Shown: in pieces, positions 26,415 through 35,587 of the stretch
Position numbering within the stretch: the first letter of the stretch is position 1
Layout: each line of letters opens with the position of its first letter
Assembly (NCBI GenBank): GCA_003569365.1
Contig: BGOS01000023.1
Span: 225,807 to 289,806 of the forward strand
Source: Anaerolineaceae bacterium
Lineage (GTDB): Bacteria; Chloroflexota; Anaerolineae; Anaerolineales; UBA11657
Reading direction: 5' to 3'
Length of the DNA stretch: 64,000 nucleotides
Program-made: the position numbers and the translations under genes
The notes under the pieces: model-generated
Database searches by the model: none
What the model saw: only the letters and a program-made list of their open reading frames with translations
What the model was told of the DNA's origin: nothing

Positions 26415-27104
26415 ATGGAACTAAAGGAAATTTATGCTTCGCGCGCGCAGGACTATGAGCGGTTGGTCGCGCGCGAGGACTTTGAGGGCAACATTTTAAA
26501 AGCGCTGCAGGATATCCGGGCGCTCGCGGAACTGGACGTGGTGGAGCTTGGGGCGGGCACCGGCCGGCTCACCTGCCTGCTGGCACCATTGGTGCGTTCG
26601 ATCCGGGCGTTTGATGCGTCCGATCATATGCTGGCTGTTGCGCGGGAAAAGTTGGCGGCGGGCAACTGGCGCAACTGGCAGGCGGAGGTCGCCGTGCATG
26701 CTGCACTGCCGGTGGCGGACGCAACCGCTGACTTGGTGATTGCGGGCTGGAGCCTTGTGTACTCGGCTATCTGGGCTGCGGGCGATTGGCAGACAGAGCT
26801 GGGTCAAACACTGGCGGAGATAAAGCGCGTGCTGCGCCCGGGCGGCACTATCATCGTTTTAGAAACAATGGGCACGGGCTCTGAAAGCCCGCAGCCGCCG
26901 GCTGACTTGCGGGATTACTTCGGCTTCCTAAAACAACGCGGATTTCAGACGCGCTGGATTCGAACCGACTACCAATTCAAAGATTTGGCTGAAGCGCACC
27001 AATTGGCTGAATTCTTTTTTGGCGCTGCGATGCTTCCAAACATTGTTGTTGCAGGCGCGCCAAAACTGCCTGAATGCACTGGGATCTGGTGGCTGACAGT
27101 TTAA
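26415..27104 (+). CDS. Class I SAM-dependent methyltransferase
   Basis: A 229-residue cytoplasmic methyltransferase of the Methyltransf_11/25 type. Motif I is VVELGAGTGRLTCLLAP (residues about 41-57); motif II/III region follows with RAFDASDHMLAVAREKL and ADLVIAGWSLVYSAIW; the post-III segment is IKRVLRPGGTIIVLETMGTG. AAGGAAAATA before the ATG at 26415 makes this the start; an in-frame ATG at 26367 lacks such a site. The gene stands alone between divergent kinases and the BMP transport locus. The methyl acceptor is unknown. Confidence 0.88.
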   Translation: MELKEIYASRAQDYERLVAREDFEGNILKALQDIRALAELDVVELGAGTGRLTCLLAPLVRSIRAFDASDHMLAVAREKLAAGNWRNWQAEVAVHAALPVADATADLVIAGWSLVYSAIWAAGDWQTELGQTLAEIKRVLRPGGTIIVLETMGTGSESPQPPADLRDYFGFLKQRGFQTRWIRTDYQFKDLAEAHQLAEFFFGAAMLPNIVVAGAPKLPECTGIWWLTV

Positions 27105-27183
27105 CAGGATAGTTTTGCTGGGAGATTCGGCGCGAACTCTTACGGGGTGTGGCGCCCTCAGGTACCGCCGGCTGGCTTGGCAT

Positions 27184-27205
27184 TCCCCGTGGCGCTTCAC
27201 GGGGA
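27184..27205 (+). terminator. Hairpin upstream of the BMP promoter
   Basis: CCCCGTG (27185-27191) pairs with CACGGGG (27198-27204) around a 6-base loop. There is no T-run, so it may be a weak or factor-dependent terminator for the methyltransferase gene. Confidence 0.3.
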
Positions 27206-27272
27206 GGGTGCTGGACCCTGCGCAGATGCGGCGTTTCACTGAATCACAGCACCATAAAGGCCTATTACGCGC

Positions 27273-27301
27273 TTGACAGTTTATTGGCGGCTCTGTATTA
27301 T
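27273..27301 (+). promoter_or_regulatory. Near-consensus sigma-70 promoter of the BMP/nucleoside operon
   Basis: A perfect -35 box TTGACA (27273-27278) is followed after 17 bases by TATTAT (27296-27301). It is the best promoter match in the window. The start near 27308 leaves a 19-base leader with the ribosome site AAAGGAG. Confidence 0.85.
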
Positions 27302-27326
27302 TTGCTCAAGGATAAAGGAGAAAACA

Positions 27327-29489
27327 ATGACTACAAAATTCCGTTCGACCGCAAGTTTCTTGGCGAGCCGGGTATTTGCGATTGGCACGACTGCGATGCT
27401 CGTGCTTGCAGCATGTGCGCCCGCTGCGCCGCCGCCAGCCCCGACTGATGTGCCAGCTCCTGCGGCGGCTGAGGTTGCTGCGCCGGCTGCGTACAAGGCG
27501 TGCGTGGCGTTTGACACGGGCGGCTTGGGCGACAAGGGTTTCAATGACCTGGCTATGAAAGGCTTGGATGACGCAAAGGCGCTGGGGTATGACACAGCGT
27601 TTGCAGAGGCGCAGGGCGCCACGGACTATGCGGGCAACATTCAGCGCCTGATTGACGAAGGCTGCCAGACAATTGTGACAGTGGGCTTCACCCAAGGCGA
27701 GGCCACAGTGGCCGCAACGCTTGCGAACCCGGAGATCAACTTCGGCCAGGTGGATGCCACATGGCCCGAGGCCGGCGCGGACTTCACCCCCGGCACCGCG
27801 GACGATCTGCCGTTCCCGCCAAACTTCACTGGCTTGGACTTTCAGATTGACCAGGCTTCAATGCTTGCCGGTTACCTGGCAGCGGGCTTCAGCAAGACGG
27901 GCAAGATTGGCACTTATGGCGGCGCTCAGTTCCCGGGTGTAACGCGCTTTATGGACGGCATGTATGCCGGCATCAAGTACTACAACGAGAAGAACAAGGC
28001 GAAAGTGAAACTGCTCGGCTGGGATGCAGCGAAGCAGACGGGCACCTTTGTGGGTGGCGATAACCCATGGGGCGATCCGGCCAAGGGCGAGCAGCTGGCT
28101 CAGACCTTCATGGATCAGGGTGCAGACATCGTGCATCCGGTTGCTGGTGGAACCGGCAATGGCACAATCAAGGCCATGCTTGCAGCTGGCAAGTACGCCA
28201 TCGGAGTGGACACGGACCAGGCAGTCTCGCTGCCCGATTACACCGGTGCGCTGATGACCTCTGCGCAGAAGGCGATTGATGTTGCTGTGCTTGACCTGAT
28301 TAAGAAGAATGATGGCGGCGATACTGGCGGTGAGAACTACATCGGTACGCTGGCCAACGGCGGCGTGGCGCTGGCGCCGTTCCATGACTTCGAGGGCAAG
28401 TTTGCTGCAGACTTGGTGGCGGCGGTTGATGCGCTTAAAGCAGACATTGCGTCTGGCAAAGTAAAGGTATCTGACTACATGACTGCCACTGCGTACAAGG
28501 CGTGCGTGGCGTTTGACACGGGCGGCTTGGGCGACAAGGGTTTCAATGACCTGGCTATGAAGGGCTTGGATGACGCAAAGGCGCTGGGGTATGACACGGC
28601 GTTTGCAGAGGCGCAGGGCGCCACGGACTATGCGGGCAACATTCAGCGCCTGATTGACGAAGGCTGCCAGACAATTGTGACAGTGGGCTTCACCCAAGGC
28701 GAGGCCACAGTGGCCGCAACGCTTGCGAACCCGGAGATCAACTTCGGCCAGGTGGATGCCACATGGCCCGAGGCCGGCGCGGACTTCACCCCCGGCACCG
28801 CGGACGATCTGCCGTTCCCGCCAAACTTCACTGGCTTGGACTTTCAGATTGACCAGGCTTCAATGCTTGCCGGTTACCTGGCAGCGGGCTTCAGCAAGAC
28901 GGGCAAGATTGGCACTTATGGCGGCGCGCAGTTCCCGGGTGTAACGCGCTTTATGGACGGCATGTATGCCGGCATCAAGTACTACAACGAGAAGAACAAG
29001 GCGAAAGTGAAACTGCTCGGCTGGGATGCAGCGAAGCAGACGGGCACCTTTGTGGGTGGCGATAACCCATGGGGCGATCCGGCCAAGGGCGAGCAGCTGG
29101 CTCAGACCTTCATGGATCAGGGTGCAGACATCGTGCATCCGGTTGCTGGTGGAACCGGCAATGGCACAATCAAGGCCATGCTTGCAGCTGGCAAGTACGC
29201 CATCGGAGTGGACACGGACCAGGCAGTCTCGCTGCCCGATTACACCGGTGCGCTGATGACCTCTGCGCAGAAGGCAATCGATGTTGCGGTGTCGGACCTG
29301 ATCAAGAAGAATGATGGCGGCGATGCTGGCGGTGAGAACTACATCGGTACGCTGGCCAACGGCGGCGTGGTGCTGGCGCCGTTCCATGACTTCGAGGGCA
29401 AGTTTGCTGCAGACTTGGTGGCGGCGGTTGATGCGCTTAAAGCAGACATTTCGTCTGGCAAAGTGAAGGTTGCCGACTACTTGAAGTAG
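27327..29489 (+). CDS. BMP-family nucleoside-binding lipoprotein with two tandem binding domains
   Basis: Extracytoplasmic binding lipoprotein of the Med/PnrA/BmpA family, 720 residues, about twice the normal length. A lipoprotein signal (lipobox LAAC near residue 29) and a Pro/Ala linker precede two BMP domains, residues about 55-388 and 389-720. Both begin YKACVAFDTGGLGDKGFNDLA, truncated here in description to that first strand, and both end with HDFEGKFAADLVAAVD. They are identical at the protein level over the first 270 residues or so and differ at only six positions in the last 60. The second copy has no signal or start of its own. The strong promoter and downstream NupA/P/Q and IunH genes point to nucleoside uptake. 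Two sites in one tethered protein could raise local ligand capture; this is inference. Confidence 0.93.
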   Translation: MTTKFRSTASFLASRVFAIGTTAMLVLAACAPAAPPPAPTDVPAPAAAEVAAPAAYKACVAFDTGGLGDKGFNDLAMKGLDDAKALGYDTAFAEAQGATDYAGNIQRLIDEGCQTIVTVGFTQGEATVAATLANPEINFGQVDATWPEAGADFTPGTADDLPFPPNFTGLDFQIDQASMLAGYLAAGFSKTGKIGTYGGAQFPGVTRFMDGMYAGIKYYNEKNKAKVKLLGWDAAKQTGTFVGGDNPWGDPAKGEQLAQTFMDQGADIVHPVAGGTGNGTIKAMLAAGKYAIGVDTDQAVSLPDYTGALMTSAQKAIDVAVLDLIKKNDGGDTGGENYIGTLANGGVALAPFHDFEGKFAADLVAAVDALKADIASGKVKVSDYMTATAYKACVAFDTGGLGDKGFNDLAMKGLDDAKALGYDTAFAEAQGATDYAGNIQRLIDEGCQTIVTVGFTQGEATVAATLANPEINFGQVDATWPEAGADFTPGTADDLPFPPNFTGLDFQIDQASMLAGYLAAGFSKTGKIGTYGGAQFPGVTRFMDGMYAGIKYYNEKNKAKVKLLGWDAAKQTGTFVGGDNPWGDPAKGEQLAQTFMDQGADIVHPVAGGTGNGTIKAMLAAGKYAIGVDTDQAVSLPDYTGALMTSAQKAIDVAVSDLIKKNDGGDAGGENYIGTLANGGVVLAPFHDFEGKFAADLVAAVDALKADISSGKVKVADYLK
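27489..29486 (+). repeat. In-frame tandem direct repeat of about 1 kb (unit 1002 bases)
   Basis: The sequence from 27489 recurs from 28491 with an offset of exactly 1002 bases (334 codons). I found only three silent changes in roughly the first 770 bases. The last 230 bases hold several more, including all six amino acid changes. The uneven spread suggests recent duplication or gene conversion over most of the unit. Confidence 0.95.
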
Positions 29490-29509
29490 CGGCGGTCTTG
29501 TCTTTTCGC

Positions 29510-29555
29510 ACTCCGCCCTCATGCCGCGCTGCGGTTTGGGGGCGGAGTTGTTTTA
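29510..29555 (+). terminator. Terminator or attenuator between the BMP gene and nupA
   Basis: ACTCCGCCC (29510-29518) pairs with GGGCGGAGT (29540-29548), with an inner CCGC/GCGG stem, followed by TGTTTT. Placed between the binding-protein gene and the ATPase, it would keep the binding protein in excess over the membrane subunits, as is common for ABC importers. Confidence 0.65.
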
Positions 29556-29573
29556 CACGGGGAATCATTGCCG

Positions 29574-31079
29574 ATGCGGCTTGAACTGAAAGAAATTACA
29601 AAGCGGTTTCCGGGCGTGCTCGCAAACGACCGGATCTCCATCTCGGTGGACCGCGGTGAGGTGCTGGGGCTGCTCGGCGAAAACGGCGCGGGCAAAACCA
29701 CGCTGATGAACATTCTGTCCGGGATCTACCGGCCCGACTCGGGCGAGATCCTGATCGGCGGCACTGTGCGTAACTTCCACGACCCGCATCAGGCAATTGA
29801 TGCCGGCATTGGCATGGTGCACCAGCACTTTCAGTTAGTGCCGGTTTTCGATGTGGTTGAGTCGGTGGCGCTTGGTGCGGAGACTGTCACGGGCTGGCTG
29901 GGCACGTTTGGGCGTGCGGCTGCGCGCCGGCGGGTTGTGGAGCTCTCCGAGCAGCATGGCCTTGATGTTGACCCGGATGCCAAGATTGAAGACCTGCCGG
30001 TGGGCGTGCGGCAGCGCGTGGAGATTCTCAAAGCGCTTTACCGCAAGAGCGACATTCTTGTGCTGGATGAACCTTCTGCGGTGCTTACACCGGCCGAAAC
30101 GCTGGATCTGTTCAAGATCATCCGCGGCCTGACTGCGGGCGGGACATCGGTCATTTTTATTACACACAAGTTGGGCGAGGTGCTGGAGGTTGCGGACCGG
30201 ATAACCGTGCTGCGCCGCGGCACGGTTGCGGGCACTGTAAAGCCGGCTGATACCTCGCGCGAGGAACTTGCCACCTTGATGGTTGGCCGTGACGTTGAGC
30301 TGCTCGTCTCCAAGGGCGCGGCCAAACCGGCGGGGGTGGTGTTGAGCGTCAAGGATGTGCTCGTGATGGACGACCGGCTGCAGATGGCGGTGAAGGGCGT
30401 GTCGCTGGAGGTGCGGGCCGGTGAGATTGTGGCTGTGGCGGGAGTTCACGGCAATGGCCAAACCGAGCTGGTGGAGGCCATTGTCGGGCTGCGCACAATT
30501 GACTCTGGCGAGATTGTGATTGCGGGTGAAAATGTGGTGCACGCGTCCCCGCGCCGGGTGGCAGACCTTGGCGTGGCGCACATACCGGAAGATCGCATGC
30601 GCGACGGGCTGATTGCGGGCATGACTGTCGAAGAAAACTACATTCTGGATTCCTATCATCGCGCGCCGCACAGTTCCCACGGCTGGCTACATGCGCGGGA
30701 AGTGGCAGCTGCTGCGGAGCAGGGCGTGCGCGACTTCCACATCCAAACGCCTTCGATTGGGACCATTGCCAGCTCGCTGTCCGGCGGCAACCAGCAGAAG
30801 GTGGTGGTGGCGCGCGAGTTCTCCCGGCCGGTAAAGCTGGTGGTGGCAGCGCAGCCCACGCGCGGGCTGGATGTGGGCTCGATTGAGTACATCCACACGC
30901 GCCTGGTGGAGCAGCGCGATGCCGGCGCTGCAATTTTGATTGTGAGCACCGAGCTGGATGAGGTCTTGGCGGTGGCCGACCGCATTGCGGTGATGTTCGA
31001 CGGCCGCATCGCTGGAATTCTTGAGGGCGCCAGTGCAACCCGTGAAGCAGTGGGGATCCTGATGGGAGGTGGCGTGTGA
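29574..31079 (+). CDS. Nucleoside ABC importer ATP-binding protein (NupA/NupO-like, two ABC domains)
   Basis: A 501-residue tandem ATPase like those of sugar (RbsA) and BMP-linked nucleoside importers. The first domain has Walker A GENGAGKTT, signature-like LPVGVRQRVEILKAL and Walker B ILVLDEPSAVLTP. In the second the P-loop is degenerate (GVHGNGQTEL), but the signature LSGGNQQKVVVAREF is intact. The site PTRGLDVGS is typical of the C-terminal half. The ATG at 29574 is preferred; a TTG at 29568 closer to GGGG is possible. The stop overlaps the permease start by 4 bases (GTGA). It would drive uptake of ligand captured by the double BMP lipoprotein. Confidence 0.93.
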   Translation: MRLELKEITKRFPGVLANDRISISVDRGEVLGLLGENGAGKTTLMNILSGIYRPDSGEILIGGTVRNFHDPHQAIDAGIGMVHQHFQLVPVFDVVESVALGAETVTGWLGTFGRAAARRRVVELSEQHGLDVDPDAKIEDLPVGVRQRVEILKALYRKSDILVLDEPSAVLTPAETLDLFKIIRGLTAGGTSVIFITHKLGEVLEVADRITVLRRGTVAGTVKPADTSREELATLMVGRDVELLVSKGAAKPAGVVLSVKDVLVMDDRLQMAVKGVSLEVRAGEIVAVAGVHGNGQTELVEAIVGLRTIDSGEIVIAGENVVHASPRRVADLGVAHIPEDRMRDGLIAGMTVEENYILDSYHRAPHSSHGWLHAREVAAAAEQGVRDFHIQTPSIGTIASSLSGGNQQKVVVAREFSRPVKLVVAAQPTRGLDVGSIEYIHTRLVEQRDAGAAILIVSTELDEVLAVADRIAVMFDGRIAGILEGASATREAVGILMGGGV

Positions 31080-32260
31080 CCATCTGGCGGCGCACAATCC
31101 TGCCCGCGCTGATGCCGTTGCTGGCTGTCTTCACGGCGTTTGTGGTGGGGTCGGCCTTCCTGTTTATTACAGACATCGAAAACCTGAAGCACTTTCCCGG
31201 CGACCCGCTTGGCACGATTTTGGCCGGCCTGGCAAACATCGGAAAAGCATATTCCGCGATGGTGATTGGCGCTTTCGGTGTGCCGGCCAAGGTGGCTGCT
31301 GCCATGAGCAGCAGCGATCCAAAAGTAATTGCCGGCGCCATTCGGCCGATCACGGAGACCCTGGTGGCATCTTCGCCGCTGATCTTCACCGGTTTGGCTG
31401 TCGCAATTTCATTTCGCACCGGTGTCTTCAATATCGGGGTTGAGGGCCAGTTCATCCTGGGCGCGATGGGCGCAACTGTGGCCGTGCTGGTTTTCCGCGA
31501 TGTGCCCAAGCCGCTGCTGCTTATTTTGGCGATGGTGATTGGCACGCTGAGTGGGGCGCTGTGGGGCTTTATCCCCGGTTTTCTAAAGGCGCGCACGGGG
31601 GCGCACGAGGTGATCACCACCATCATGCTCAACTATGTGGCGGCACAGCTGGTGCTGTTCGGGCTGCGCTCCGAGTTTCTGAAACCTGTGGGCAGTACAT
31701 TGCCAATTTCAAAGGTTTTATCAACGATTGTGCGGGTGCCGCTGATTTTTGCGCTGCCCGCAATCCGGCTGCACTATGGTTTTGTGATGGCGTTGGTTAT
31801 GGCGGTGCTTGTCTCATGGTTCATATTTAGATCAACCAAGGGCTTCGAGCTGCGCGCAGCCGGCTTCAACTTGATGGCTGCGCGCTATGCCGGCATTAAT
31901 GCCGGCGGGTCCATCATGCTGGCGATGGCGCTGTCCGGTGGATTGGCCGGGCTGGGCGGCACGCTGGAGGTGCTGGGCACCGTGGGGCAAATGTCCAACG
32001 ATTTGAGCTCCGGGTTTGGCTTCAACGCAATTGCGCTGGCGCTGCTGGCAGGCAACCGGCCCGGCGGCGTGGTGGCCGCTGCCCTCCTCTTTGGAGCGCT
32101 GCGCACCGGCGGCGGTTTGATGCAGGTGAAGACTGGCATCCCGCTTGATCTGTTGTTTTTTGTGCAGGCGCTGGTGATTATGTTTGTGGCAGCGCCCGCA
32201 TTGATCCGGTCCATCTACCGCATGAAAGTGCAGAATGCTGATGGAGTGGCTGCGCAATGA
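31076..32260 (+). CDS. Nucleoside ABC importer permease (NupP-like, BPD_transp_2)
   Basis: A 394-residue polytopic permease of the branched-chain/sugar/nucleoside family (BPD_transp_2). The family blocks FNIGVEGQFILGAMGATVAVLV and GAHEVITTIMLNYVA are present; the C-terminal helices carry RYAGINAGGSIMLAMALSGGLAGLGG. The GTG start is preceded by GGAGG and overlaps the nupA stop. It pairs with the following permease to form a heterodimeric pore, as in the YufO/P/Q and NupABC importers. Confidence 0.93.
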   Translation: MTIWRRTILPALMPLLAVFTAFVVGSAFLFITDIENLKHFPGDPLGTILAGLANIGKAYSAMVIGAFGVPAKVAAAMSSSDPKVIAGAIRPITETLVASSPLIFTGLAVAISFRTGVFNIGVEGQFILGAMGATVAVLVFRDVPKPLLLILAMVIGTLSGALWGFIPGFLKARTGAHEVITTIMLNYVAAQLVLFGLRSEFLKPVGSTLPISKVLSTIVRVPLIFALPAIRLHYGFVMALVMAVLVSWFIFRSTKGFELRAAGFNLMAARYAGINAGGSIMLAMALSGGLAGLGGTLEVLGTVGQMSNDLSSGFGFNAIALALLAGNRPGGVVAAALLFGALRTGGGLMQVKTGIPLDLLFFVQALVIMFVAAPALIRSIYRMKVQNADGVAAQ

Positions 32261-33534
32261 CAAGCGTGGTTGGAGCGGCGCGGGCGTTGGAAATGGGCGA
32301 GGCGGAACGGCGTGGCTTGCAAGCGGCCCGGATCCGCGGAGCGGTGATCGCTTTGCTTGGCGTGGCTGGCTTGTGGGCAGCGCGTGGTGCCTTCAATGTT
32401 GCCGCAACCTTTTCTTTTTGGCTGCTGGAGCAGGGCGGTGCCGCGTGGTCAATTACAACCACAGTTGGCATGTTGTGGCTTGTGGCTGGGAGTGTGGCAA
32501 TTGTTGTTGGCGGTTTGCAAGCCGGCGTGGGTGCGCGCTTCCCCTGGCGGCAGTCACTGTTTGTGCTGGCGCCGCTTTATGTGGCGGCAATCCTTGGTGC
32601 GCTGCTGGATGGCAAAGTGGCAAACATGACCGGGGTGTTTGCGGGCAGCCTTGAATTAGCGGTGCCGATCACACTGGGCGCACTGGCTGGAATTTTGTCC
32701 GAGCGCAGTGGCATGCTGAACATTGCCATTGAGGGCAAGTTTTTGGTGGGCGCGTGTGCCGGCGCCATCGCTGCCAGCATTACCGACAGCGCCGTTGCCG
32801 GCGTGCTGGTTGCCGTGCTGTGCGGCATGGCTGTGGGCTACATGCTGGCCTGGCTGGGCATCCGCCATCAAGTGGACCAGATCATTGCGGGTGTCGTGAT
32901 CAACATTGGCGCGATCGGCATTACCAATTTTGTTTTTTTGCGCGTGCTTGCAAAAAACACCTGGTTGAATACCCCACCCACAATTGAGAAAATTAAGATC
33001 CCGGTTTTGTCCGGGATTCCGGTGGTCGGCCCGCTGTTGTTTTCCGGGACACCGTATTTATATTTCACGCTGGCTGTCGTGGTGTTCCTGTCCTATATGT
33101 TGTTTCGAACGCGCTGGGGGCTGCGGCTGCGCGCCTCCGGGGAGAAGCCATCGGCGGCGGCAACTGTGGGCATCGATGTAATTAGAATCCGGTATGGCGC
33201 GATGCTGCTGGCCGGCGCGCTGGCGGGCCTTGCGGGCTCTTACCTGAGCCTGTCCAGTGCGGGCAGTTTCCAAATGGGGATGAGCGCGGGGCGCGGCTTC
33301 ATTGCGCTGGCGGCCGTCATCTTTGGCGCATGGAACCCGCTTGGCGCGTTTGGCGCGGCGCTGATGTTTGGTTTCTCGGATGCCATCCAGTCGCTGATGT
33401 CAATTCTCGGCGTGGACGTTCCGCCGCAGCTGCTTAACAGTGTGCCATACATTGTTACGATAGTTGTGGTGGCGGGACTTGTAGGGCGCGTGCGCGGGCC
33501 CGCTGCTGCGGGCCAGCCTTACACGCAGGGCTGA
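32257..33534 (+). CDS. Nucleoside ABC importer permease (NupQ-like, BPD_transp_2)
   Basis: A 425-residue second permease. Conserved blocks include LSERSGMLNIAIEGKFLVGA, the ATPase-contact region LRASGEKPSAAATVGIDVIRIRYGAMLLAGALAG and GRGFIALAAVIFGAWNP near the C-terminus. The ATG overlaps the first permease stop by 4 bases. An N-terminal extension of about 100 residues with two or three helices precedes the core domain. The nucleoside hydrolase gene starts 3 bases after its stop, tying uptake to cleavage. Confidence 0.93.
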   Translation: MTSVVGAARALEMGEAERRGLQAARIRGAVIALLGVAGLWAARGAFNVAATFSFWLLEQGGAAWSITTTVGMLWLVAGSVAIVVGGLQAGVGARFPWRQSLFVLAPLYVAAILGALLDGKVANMTGVFAGSLELAVPITLGALAGILSERSGMLNIAIEGKFLVGACAGAIAASITDSAVAGVLVAVLCGMAVGYMLAWLGIRHQVDQIIAGVVINIGAIGITNFVFLRVLAKNTWLNTPPTIEKIKIPVLSGIPVVGPLLFSGTPYLYFTLAVVVFLSYMLFRTRWGLRLRASGEKPSAAATVGIDVIRIRYGAMLLAGALAGLAGSYLSLSSAGSFQMGMSAGRGFIALAAVIFGAWNPLGAFGAALMFGFSDAIQSLMSILGVDVPPQLLNSVPYIVTIVVVAGLVGRVRGPAAAGQPYTQG

Positions 33535-33537
33535 CGC

Positions 33538-34584
33538 ATGGCTGCCAGCCCGCAGGCTGCCGGAGAGTTGATTCAATCTGCGCCGACAGCTTATCGCGTG
33601 GCTGCTGCGGCGCGGCGCGCACCGTTTGGCACGCTGGCGCACCCGCTCCCAATAATTATTGACAGTGATCCCGGGCTGGATGATGCGCTGGCGATTGCGC
33701 TCGCCGTGGCGCGGCCGGAGCTAAATGTGCTGGCCGTTACAACGGTTGGCGGAAATGCGGAGGTGCGCCACTGTACGCTTAATGCGCTGGGGTTGCTGCA
33801 TGCCTACGGGCGCAGCGATATCCCGGTGGCCGAAGGCGCGGCGGGCCCGGTGCTTGGCGAAATTGTGCGTGCGACTGAGGTGCATGGCGAGACCGGAATT
33901 GGGAACACGCGCCTGGAGCCATCGCCGGTGGCGGTGCAGCGCGAAGGGGCCGTGGCGCTGATGGCGCGGCTGCTGCGCACGCATGCGCAGCCCGTTACGA
34001 TTGTGCCGATTGGCCCGCTGACAAATATTGCGCTGCTGCTCAAGCTGCATCCCGAGCTGGCACCGCGCATCGCGCACTTGTGTTTGATGGGCGGCTCCAT
34101 CGGCGAAGGCAATGCAACTGTGTCCGGCGAATTTAATATCTACGCGGACCCCGAGGCGGCGGACATTGTGTTCCGCTCCGGCGTGCCCATCACAATGATT
34201 GGGCTCGATGTCACGCATCAGGCGCTGCTTGATCGCGACTCGGTGGTGGCGCTGCGAGCGCTGGGCCGCGCCTCGGCGCGCATTGCGGCCGAGCTGACGG
34301 CATATGCACTTGACCGCAACATGGAATGGAGCGGGTCCGCGACCACGGCGATTCACGATGCAGTGGCGGTGGCGCACCTTGCGATCCCCGGGTTGGTTGC
34401 AGTTGCGCCGTACCATGTGGCGGTGGATATAACCGCGGGTCCCTGCCGCGGCCGCACTGTATGCGATGGCATGCCGCGCCGCCTGGCGCGCACCGGCCGC
34501 GCTGCCACCACGGATGTTGGCATTCACATTGACCGGGCGCGCTTTGAGCGCCTGCTGCTCGACGCCTTCAGCAGTCTGCCGTAG
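33538..34584 (+). CDS. Inosine-uridine-preferring nucleoside hydrolase (IunH family)
   Basis: A 348-residue cytoplasmic enzyme that splits ribonucleosides into base and ribose using a bound calcium ion. After about 35 non-conserved residues, the metal motif IIIDSDPGLDDALAIALAV shows the DxDxGxDD aspartates. Then come TVGGNAEVRHCTLNALGLL, the Met-Gly-Gly of LCLMGGSIGEGN and GEFNIYADPEAADIVF, and finally the C-terminal Asp in IHDAVAVAHL. It is the last gene of the BMP-Nup operon, so imported nucleosides are probably cleaved at once. Base specificity is not fixed by the sequence. Confidence 0.94.
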   Translation: MAASPQAAGELIQSAPTAYRVAAAARRAPFGTLAHPLPIIIDSDPGLDDALAIALAVARPELNVLAVTTVGGNAEVRHCTLNALGLLHAYGRSDIPVAEGAAGPVLGEIVRATEVHGETGIGNTRLEPSPVAVQREGAVALMARLLRTHAQPVTIVPIGPLTNIALLLKLHPELAPRIAHLCLMGGSIGEGNATVSGEFNIYADPEAADIVFRSGVPITMIGLDVTHQALLDRDSVVALRALGRASARIAAELTAYALDRNMEWSGSATTAIHDAVAVAHLAIPGLVAVAPYHVAVDITAGPCRGRTVCDGMPRRLARTGRAATTDVGIHIDRARFERLLLDAFSSLP

Positions 34585-34654
34585 CCGCACATAGAATGGC
34601 ATTGCGCCTGAAGCGCAGCGCCATGCTGGTCACATCCTGTTGCAGGGTGTGTGT

Positions 34655-35587
34655 TTACCCCAGGCGAGTGATGCGCTCGACGAGCAGTTCAAAAAATGCG
34701 GGCGCATTGAGGTCGACGCCGACGTGCGCGTTGGGCGCTCGATTTGTGCGGCGCCACAGGTCAACCACCGTGCGGCCGCGGCAAAGTTCTGATGCGGTTT
34801 CAATTTCCACATTGCGGGCGCGGGTTTCCACCAGGCCGCTGCGAATTACATGCGCCATGGCCACCGCATCGTGGATCGGCGCGCCGTCCCAGCCATATGT
34901 GTGCTTGTGATAAACGCTGAAGAACACGTTTAGCTCGGCCACAAATGTGCCGACGCGCCCGGCGCTGCGCAGCTGCGCCTCCACTGCCGGCCCCAGCAGC
35001 GCTTTGTGGGTGACGTCGAGGCCGATCATTGTGATGTCCAGCCCGCTCGCAAACACTTGTGCGGCTGCTTCGGGATCGCACCAGATGTTGAACTCAGCAG
35101 CGGGCGTCATGTTGCCTTCGGCGATGGCGCCGCCCATCAGCACAACGCGGGCGATGCCGGCAGTGCCGTGCGCAGCAAGGTAGCGGGCCAGGTTTGTGAG
35201 CGGCCCGGTGGGCACAAGCGTTACGGGCTGCGCAGCGCTGCGGATTAATTGTGCGGTAAATGCAACCGCATCTTGTGAGGCAGGCTGCGTGGCGAGCGGG
35301 GGCAGTGCGGGCCCGTCCAATCCGCTCTCGCCATGCACATGCGCTGCCACTTCAAGTGCGCGCTGCAATGGCTGGGCGGCGCCCACCGCCACGGGTATGT
35401 CCGCGCGCCCGGCAAACTGCAGCAGGCGCAGCGCGTTCACCGTGGTTTTGGCAAGCGTCTGGTTGCCGTACGATGTGACAACGCCGAGCAGGTGCAGCTC
35501 CGGGCTGGCAAGCGCAAGCAGCAGCGCGATCGCGTCGTCGTGCCCCGGGTCGCAGTCAAAAATTACCGGTGTGGGTTTGTTTGGCAT
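34655..35587 (-). CDS. Inosine-uridine-preferring nucleoside hydrolase (IunH family), second copy
   Basis: A 310-residue paralogue of normal family length, convergent to the first. Metal motif VIFDCDPGHDDAIALLLAL (DxDxGxDD), TSYGNQTLAKTTVNALRLL, VLMGGAIAEGN and PAAEFNIWCDPEAAAQVF are present, and the metal/active-site region ends with IHDAVAMAHV. It differs enough from the neighbour copy that it is an old duplication, perhaps with other base preference. The ATG has no clear ribosome site; TAAACT lies 6 bases before it on the minus strand, so a leaderless transcript is possible. Confidence 0.94.
   Translation of the reverse strand: MPNKPTPVIFDCDPGHDDAIALLLALASPELHLLGVVTSYGNQTLAKTTVNALRLLQFAGRADIPVAVGAAQPLQRALEVAAHVHGESGLDGPALPPLATQPASQDAVAFTAQLIRSAAQPVTLVPTGPLTNLARYLAAHGTAGIARVVLMGGAIAEGNMTPAAEFNIWCDPEAAAQVFASGLDITMIGLDVTHKALLGPAVEAQLRSAGRVGTFVAELNVFFSVYHKHTYGWDGAPIHDAVAMAHVIRSGLVETRARNVEIETASELCRGRTVVDLWRRTNRAPNAHVGVDLNAPAFFELLVERITRLG

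Noticed and set aside
27489..29486. Two adjacent BMP genes instead of one double protein
   Set aside because: The second copy has no signal peptide, ribosome site or stop before it; the frame is continuous through the junction.
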